This document shows positions 59,448 through 64,000 of a DNA stretch of 64,000 nt, in pieces (position 1 is the first letter of the stretch; each line of letters starts with the position of its first letter). A model generated the notes under the pieces. That model worked only from the letters and a program-made list of their open reading frames with translations. It ran no database searches and was not told where the DNA came from. Source of the stretch: an uncultured bacterium. GTDB lineage: Bacteria; Verrucomicrobiota; Lentisphaeria; Victivallales; UBA1829. The stretch spans positions 22,855 to 86,854 of the forward strand of contig URNX01000011.1 in assembly GCA_900549415.1 (NCBI GenBank), read 5' to 3'. Made by a program: the position numbers and the translations under genes.

Positions 59448-60806
59448 TTAAATTCGGATTCTGTAAATCTTCGGAATCAGGAACTTTAGAACAGCCGCGG
59501 CGGGAACTGAAAGAATCATTCCCGTTATGCCGCCGAGAAGTCCGCCGAGAAGAACAACGATAATCGTCTCCAGCGTCGTCAGTCCAATCGCCCCGCCGAC
59601 AAGCGTGGGATAAAGGAACAGCTGTTCCAGAAGACCGTTGACCAGCAGGTAGGAGAGGCAGACTCCGATCAGGGTGATGATCAGATGCGTTTCGCAGAAG
59701 CAGAGGCAGACTGTAACGGTCAGCGCAAAACTCGCAAGCGGTCCGATGAACGGAAGAAAAATTGTCATGCCCGCAGCAAATGCAAGCGGAAACGCGTTCG
59801 GCACGGAAAACGCGGAGAACAGAACCGTATAGAGCGCCGTTTCTATCAGGACAATCGAAATATAGCCGCGCACCCAGCGGTTGAACATCAGGGCAATTGA
59901 ATTGATGATTTCCGCTGCTTCGTTCCGCACATGATCCGACGTCTTCGGCATCCACGGCGAATTGAAGATCGCATGAACACACCAGCGTCCGATATCCGAT
60001 TTTTCCCCGCCCGTCCCGAACGACGCCATCTTCACGGTGAAGAAGAGAAAGAAAAAGAAGAACAGAAGCAGGTCAAATGCAAACGTTCCCAGCCTCGACG
60101 CCGTATCCAGCAGGAATCCGATCAGGCCGCGTCCTTTGGAGAATGCCAGTTGAGCCAGTTCCGAACGGTTTTCCTTTACGTAGCCGTGAATCCAGGTGCG
60201 GAGTTTCTGTGCGAATTCCCGTAGCGAAAGCGCCTTCTCTTCGGCGTTTATTTGCGGATTCTTTTCCGGTTCCTGAAGAGTCGGTGTTTTCCCCCCGGCG
60301 TTTGTCTCCGGCTTTTTTTCAGAGATCAGACTGGAAAGTTTCTCGTCCGCCTGTTTGAGCATCGGACTCTCTGTCGCCCAGTGTTTGATGGATTTGCCTG
60401 TGTTCGTTGCGGCGGGGATAATCATGTTTGCAGAGGTAAACAGAATCAGCACAAGCGCAACCGCAAGAGCGATGAACATGGCTCCGGTTGATTTCATGAC
60501 CAGACGGTTCCGTTCCGCTTTCTGTTTTTCCTCTTCGGTCGGAATGTGTTCTCCGGCAAGTTTCCGGCGGAGCCGGGTAACCGGGGAAAGGAGAAGACGG
60601 AAGAATGTATCTGCGCCGCGCATAGGGGCTGTCTGGAACATGCGTTCGAAGAATTTTTCGAGCGGCAGAAAAAAATATGCCGCTATGATCCCGAAAATGA
60701 GCGATTTCAAGTAGAGCGCAGTCAGCACGAAGAGCAGAAGAATCACGATCGCTGCGATGACGCCAGCGCCGGAGCGGAAGAGTCCTTTTTTCTTTTCGGA
60801 ATCCAT
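59448..60806 (-). CDS. AI-2E/PerM-family membrane protein
   Basis: A 452-residue protein of the UPF0118 (AI-2E transporter) family, with two N-terminal membrane helices, a long charged insert (about 70-210, Lys/Glu/Pro-rich, with one helix near 110-130), and a cluster of five or six helices at the end. The C-terminal part FLPFIGPLASFALTV, PTLVGGAIGLTTLE and VVLLGGLLGGITGMILSVPAAAVLK is the family core. Members export small solutes or ions; autoinducer-2 export is only one case. It ends 23 bases from the araC gene, convergent. Confidence 0.85.
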   Translation of the reverse strand: MDSEKKKGLFRSGAGVIAAIVILLLFVLTALYLKSLIFGIIAAYFFLPLEKFFERMFQTAPMRGADTFFRLLLSPVTRLRRKLAGEHIPTEEEKQKAERNRLVMKSTGAMFIALAVALVLILFTSANMIIPAATNTGKSIKHWATESPMLKQADEKLSSLISEKKPETNAGGKTPTLQEPEKNPQINAEEKALSLREFAQKLRTWIHGYVKENRSELAQLAFSKGRGLIGFLLDTASRLGTFAFDLLLFFFFFLFFTVKMASFGTGGEKSDIGRWCVHAIFNSPWMPKTSDHVRNEAAEIINSIALMFNRWVRGYISIVLIETALYTVLFSAFSVPNAFPLAFAAGMTIFLPFIGPLASFALTVTVCLCFCETHLIITLIGVCLSYLLVNGLLEQLFLYPTLVGGAIGLTTLETIIVVLLGGLLGGITGMILSVPAAAVLKFLIPKIYRIRI

Positions 60807-60821
60807 GCGGACCTCCTGCGG

Positions 60822-62525
60822 TCAAAGTGTTTTCGGGACCGCTGCAGTGACGGCAAGGATCTGCGGAAGCAGCTGTTTCTTGCGGCTCAGAATGCCTGGC
60901 AGACGGAAAATGCCGTCGGAGCGTTTTCCGTAGGGAAGGGCGCGGATGATGGGGACGGCTCCGGCAATCAGCAGTTCCGAATTGCCCCGAACCGGGTCGG
61001 TGACGAGCAGAGCGATGAAGTCGAGTCCTTCGCGTTCGATGATGCCATTCATATCCTTCAGCAGTTCATCGCGTCGGCGGTGCAGAAGTTCGAGATTGTT
61101 CTCCTCCACCTGCGAGAGCGCGAAACGGTATGTGTTTTCTTCGTAATTCTTGCGGTCGGCGTTGATGACTTCGAGCGATGTCTTGACTGCGAGCGGGGAA
61201 TCAATCCGCATGAGTCCTTCCATGAGTTCGCCGCCGGTTGTCCCTGAAATTTTTTCAAGCCATGCGCCGATCGCGCGATCCTGGGCTGTGGTGGTCGGCG
61301 ACTGATAGAGCAGAGTGTCGGTGATGAGTCCGCAGAGCAGCAGTCCGGCAATCTCTTTGGTTGGCCGCAATCCGGCAGAGCGGTACATTCCGGCGACAAG
61401 CGTGCAGGTGGATCCCACGGCGTCCGCGGTGAATTTGATCGGTTCCACGGTCGGCTTCATGCCGATGCGGTGATGGTCGACGACTTCGATGACGGGGATT
61501 TCCTCTAGTCCGGGGATGCCCTGGGTGACTTCGTTGTGGTCGACGAGAATCATGGAGTACGGCGGCGGCGCGGAGAACGCTGTCTGCGGAACGGCTCCGA
61601 TGAGTTTTCCTTCATGGTCGCAGACGGGGAAGACGTCTTCCGAGGCGGCGAGCGCCTGCAGCCGCACTTCGCGCACCATGTCGTCGGGCGAGAAGACGGG
61701 AACCTTCCGGTTCAGCGACGCCGCGCAGACGGGACAGCTGAATTTCAGACGGCGGATCACTGTTGCGGAGTCGCACGCCGTGCGCAGAATGGTTACTTTT
61801 TTGAACGTGGCGAGTTCCACCACGGAGGATTCTACAGGGCAGTTGCCGGTGATGATGAGAAGTTTGATCGGGCGCTGAAGGACGCGGAGATGAATCTCCG
61901 GCCGGTCGCCCACGATGATTGCGGGCTCGTGGTTCATCGACGCGTTCAGGTGACGGTCGAAGAAATCTGCGCTCATGGCGGCGACAAAGACGTCGAATGT
62001 GTGCAGCTTGTTGTCCGAGTTCGATTCTCCGGTCAGCGATTCCGCGTCGAGCACGGCGCGGATCATGCTGATGGAGGACGCGATGGAGCGTCCCGTGAGG
62101 CTTTGTCCTTCCTCCGAACCGATATTCAGCAGGTCGGAGAGCAGGGAGAACGGACTGAGTGTTCCCTCGTACTTTCCATCCGCGCTGACGACCGGCATTG
62201 CGGGAACGCCGGTGTCTTTGAGCTTTCGGACCGCGTCGAACAGCGAAAGGTCGGCTGTCACATGCGGAAAATCCGTTTTCATGATGTCACGGATGCGCAG
62301 ATAGACGTCGTTTCTGCACTGCGGGGGCTGGAGCTTGAAGTGGTCAAAGATCCATGCCGCGCGGTCGGGCAGAATGCCCGGGCAGATCGGCGTGACGTTT
62401 TTCTGGCCGAGCGCATGTTTCAGCGCGGCGAGAGCATAAGCCGACATGATGCTGTCCACATCCGGGTTTCTGTGCCCGGATATGAAGACAGGACGGTCAT
62501 AGTGCTGGATCGGAGGAAGTTCCAT
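60822..62525 (-). CDS. ppaC: CBS/DRTGG-containing family II inorganic pyrophosphatase
   Basis: A 567-residue Mn-dependent pyrophosphatase. The DHH core opens with SGHRNPDVDS (His18, Asp22, Asp24) and continues after an insert with ILVDHNE and VVDHHRIG (DHH motif); the DHHA2 domain is at the C-terminus. The insert (about 60-310) holds CBS motifs (IMKTDFPHVTADLSLFDAVRKLKDTGVPAMPVV and EDVFPVCDHEGKLIGAV) around a DRTGG-like domain. Such enzymes are controlled by adenine nucleotides binding the CBS pair. The ATG at 62525 is 7 bases after the aldolase gene. Confidence 0.9.
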   Translation of the reverse strand: MELPPIQHYDRPVFISGHRNPDVDSIMSAYALAALKHALGQKNVTPICPGILPDRAAWIFDHFKLQPPQCRNDVYLRIRDIMKTDFPHVTADLSLFDAVRKLKDTGVPAMPVVSADGKYEGTLSPFSLLSDLLNIGSEEGQSLTGRSIASSISMIRAVLDAESLTGESNSDNKLHTFDVFVAAMSADFFDRHLNASMNHEPAIIVGDRPEIHLRVLQRPIKLLIITGNCPVESSVVELATFKKVTILRTACDSATVIRRLKFSCPVCAASLNRKVPVFSPDDMVREVRLQALAASEDVFPVCDHEGKLIGAVPQTAFSAPPPYSMILVDHNEVTQGIPGLEEIPVIEVVDHHRIGMKPTVEPIKFTADAVGSTCTLVAGMYRSAGLRPTKEIAGLLLCGLITDTLLYQSPTTTAQDRAIGAWLEKISGTTGGELMEGLMRIDSPLAVKTSLEVINADRKNYEENTYRFALSQVEENNLELLHRRRDELLKDMNGIIEREGLDFIALLVTDPVRGNSELLIAGAVPIIRALPYGKRSDGIFRLPGILSRKKQLLPQILAVTAAVPKTL

Positions 62526-62532
62526 CGGAGCG

Positions 62533-63804
62533 TCACGCGGGGAGGTGGAACGCGTCGATGATATCCTGAACCTGCTTGTCGTTGATCGGCTTGAAGTCGC
62601 CGATGCGTGCGGCAAGGCGGATGCACTTCGCGGTGAAGTCGGAGACTTCGAGGCGGTCGAATGCTTCGATCAGGTTCTTTCCGACGGTGATGATTCCGCA
62701 GTTTTCGACGATGACAACCGGGGTTGCGGGCGTGATCTTGTCGGCGACGCAGAGCGGGTTCGCCATGAAATCGGCGCAGGAGACAACCTGGATGTCGCGC
62801 ATGGCGATATAGCTTTCCGGAATGGTTCGGCTGTCGAGCTGTGTTCCGGTCGTGGCGTATGCCATGACGTTCGGGGAACGGGACATCATGATGGCATGAG
62901 CCCAGTCAAAGCGCTTGTAGATTTCACGGAAGAGCGCCGCCTGGCATGCCGGATTCTTTCCGGCTTCCGCCTTGCCGTCTGCAATGCGGACAATGTCTTC
63001 GATGCGGAGCGCGAGGGGGTCGAATCCGGCCGGAGTGACGAGGAAGTCATCGCCCGCGATCTGAGCGGAGATTCCGAGGTTTCCGGTGAAGACGAGACGC
63101 TGGCGGTAGAGGCGGGAGGCAAACTTGACGATGCTGTCGCGCAGTTCGCACTCGTACGGGGAGGCATAGTCCTGAACGAAGGTTTCCCATTTAGCGGGAT
63201 TGCATGAGCCCTGCGGCTTGAGCGGAGCCTTCATTCCGGCGGACTGGATCTGGATGCGGGCGATGAAGTCGAGCGTTTCGAAACGCTTGAACGCCTGTTC
63301 GACGGATTCTCCGCAGACGACGGCGCCGTGGTTTTCCATCATGACGCAGTCTGCGCCCTTTGCAAATTCAGCGGAGATGATTTCTCCGAGCGTTTTGCTT
63401 CCGGGAATATCATACTTGGAGAAGGCGACTTTTCCGCAGATTTCAGCGGTGCCGGGGATGAGATTGGTATCGGGGCATCTTCCGACGAGGCTGAATGCGA
63501 CGAGTGCGGGAGAGTGTGCATGGAGCACGCTCTTGGCGTCGGGACGGAGGGTGTAAACGGCCTTGTGGAAAGGAAGTTCGACGCTGGGGCGGTGTTTGCC
63601 GATGACGGTTCCGTCGGGTTTGACCATCATGATATCGTCGGGACGGAGGGTTCCTTTGTCGATCCCGCTGGGGGTGATCCAGATATTTCCTTCATTGTCT
63701 TTGATGGAGATGTTTCCGCCGGAGGTGGTGGTCATTCCATAATCATAGAGTCTCTGGAGGTTTGCGACGAGCAGGTTTCTCGGATGAACATAGTTGCAGG
63801 ACAT
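62533..63804 (-). CDS. Tandem class II aldolase/adducin-fold protein
   Basis: A 423-residue protein made of two class II aldolase domains. Domain 1 (about 8-200) is intact: GGNIS, Glu76 in SVELPFH, metal His95 and His97 in HAHS and His159 in ENHG, as in L-fuculose/L-rhamnulose-phosphate aldolases and ribulose-phosphate epimerases. Domain 2 (about 220-420) aligns along its length but has Gln288, Met307, Arg309 and Cys369 at those sites, so it cannot bind the metal. The start at 63802-63804 follows AAAGGAG. First gene of the operon with ppaC. The substrate is probably a phosphorylated ketose. Confidence 0.85.
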   Translation of the reverse strand: MSCNYVHPRNLLVANLQRLYDYGMTTTSGGNISIKDNEGNIWITPSGIDKGTLRPDDIMMVKPDGTVIGKHRPSVELPFHKAVYTLRPDAKSVLHAHSPALVAFSLVGRCPDTNLIPGTAEICGKVAFSKYDIPGSKTLGEIISAEFAKGADCVMMENHGAVVCGESVEQAFKRFETLDFIARIQIQSAGMKAPLKPQGSCNPAKWETFVQDYASPYECELRDSIVKFASRLYRQRLVFTGNLGISAQIAGDDFLVTPAGFDPLALRIEDIVRIADGKAEAGKNPACQAALFREIYKRFDWAHAIMMSRSPNVMAYATTGTQLDSRTIPESYIAMRDIQVVSCADFMANPLCVADKITPATPVVIVENCGIITVGKNLIEAFDRLEVSDFTAKCIRLAARIGDFKPINDKQVQDIIDAFHLPA

Positions 63805-63843
63805 GTCAGTCTCCTTTTTTCTTGAGTTATAATGCAACAGGAA

Positions 63844-63871
63844 AATATAATGGTGGAAATGAAATATGCAA
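63844..63871 (-). promoter_or_regulatory. Predicted promoter of the aldolase operon
   Basis: On the minus strand TTGCAT (63871-63866), 16 bases, TATATT (63849-63844), leaving a leader of about 35 bases. Confidence 0.55.
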
Positions 63872-63891
63872 CCGGAAAAGATTGAAAAAAC

Positions 63892-63934
63892 GGAAAAAGA
63901 CATGGAATAAGGGATATTTTCCATCTCTTTTTCC
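63892..63934. promoter_or_regulatory. Long dyad between divergent genes
   Basis: The 16-base arms 63892-63907 (GGAAAAAGACATGGAA) and 63919-63934 (TTCCATCTCTTTTTCC) match at 15 of 16 positions around an 11-base loop. It lies upstream of the aldolase promoter and just before the ribosome site of the gene at 63954, so it may be an operator or an RNA hairpin. Confidence 0.5.
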
Positions 63935-63953
63935 ATTTTGAGAGGAGGTGAGC

Positions 63954-64000
63954 ATGGTGATTGTTCGTTGCGGAGAACTGGAGAATTTTTCTCCGTTTTC
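63954..64000 (+). CDS. Partial CDS, N-terminal 15 residues
   Basis: An ATG at 63954 follows a strong GAGAGGAGG ribosome site, and the frame MVIVRCGELENFSPF stays open to the window end. Too short to identify. Its divergent position next to a sugar-phosphate aldolase gene suggests a regulator or transporter, without sequence proof. Confidence 0.55.
   Translation, partial: MVIVRCGELENFSPF

Noticed and set aside
1..64000. tRNA, rRNA, tmRNA, CRISPR, IS or prophage features
   Set aside because: I scanned the intergenic gaps for tRNA T-loop (GGTTCGA) patterns, repeat-spacer arrays, transposase or integrase motifs and paired att-like repeats and found none that hold up.

Overview
The window reads as a chromosomal segment of an outer-membrane-bearing bacterium of the Verrucomicrobia/Lentisphaerae type, and a Victivallis-like gut Lentisphaerota is my best guess. 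This is inferred from gene content only: Kdo transferase, heptose kinase and Tol/Ton genes (LPS and outer membrane), a highly divergent FtsZ next to FtsA, an ECF sigma factor paired with a membrane Ser/Thr-kinase-like protein, and cytosolic host-glycan enzymes (GH95 and BNR families). I see no phage, insertion sequence, CRISPR array, tRNA or rRNA. Genes are packed in operons with many 4-base ATGA stop/start overlaps, and several TTG starts are supported.

Layout. 1-3197 (minus): waaA, thiC, tadA and the start of a secreted protein. 3357-5827 (plus): tolB and folC, followed by a 360-base stretch holding a split ORF. 15420-6192 (minus): a long run of ftsA, ftsZ, an M28 lipoprotein, FAH-family enzyme, deacetylase, HIT protein, esterase and rsmE, then a PhoB/PhoR-type pair. 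15583-21200 (plus): uvrA, then a MATE exporter, MarR regulator and radical SAM cluster. 26149-21197 (minus): asd, comF, accD, a small SRP RNA that had no open reading frame to reveal it, rph and an AmpG-like permease. 26511-35159 (plus): BNR sialidase-like protein, a 49-residue protein, nadE, uvrB, a SurA-like chaperone and a GH95 enzyme. 37318-35175 (minus): ECF sigma factor and atypical kinase. 45377-37443 (minus): a nine-gene operon of ROK kinase, unknown membrane protein, heptose kinase, nth, acyltransferase, cinA, aat, a glycosyltransferase and nfo. 45518-50008 (plus): TolQ/ExbB, ExbD/TolR, a TolA/TonB-like protein and a membrane-anchored oligopeptide-binding protein. 52503-50012 (minus): a sugar-acid locus (dgoA-like, dgoD-like, SDR) with a divergent PocR/AraC regulator. 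53545-56247 (plus): fabD, fabG and a DUF4886-like hydrolase. 56320-59424: an MFS transporter divergent from a PfkB kinase and AraC regulator. 63804-59448 (minus): a double-domain class II aldolase, a CBS-containing family II pyrophosphatase and an AI-2E/PerM protein. A plus-strand gene starts at 63954 and leaves the window.

How it fits together. Envelope and division functions (FtsA/FtsZ, Tol/Ton, TolB, SurA-like, WaaA, heptose kinase, AmpG) are interleaved with DNA repair (UvrA, UvrB, Nth, Nfo) and with catabolism of host- or plant-derived sugars (GH95, BNR protein, galactonate-type enzymes, PfkB and ROK kinases, class II aldolase). The four most unusual items are the ExbB-ExbD-TonB/TolA operon ending in an orphan anchored peptide-binding protein, the FtsZ lacking one catalytic aspartate, the class II aldolase whose second domain has lost every metal ligand, and the ECF sigma factor with a kinase lacking the VAIK lysine.
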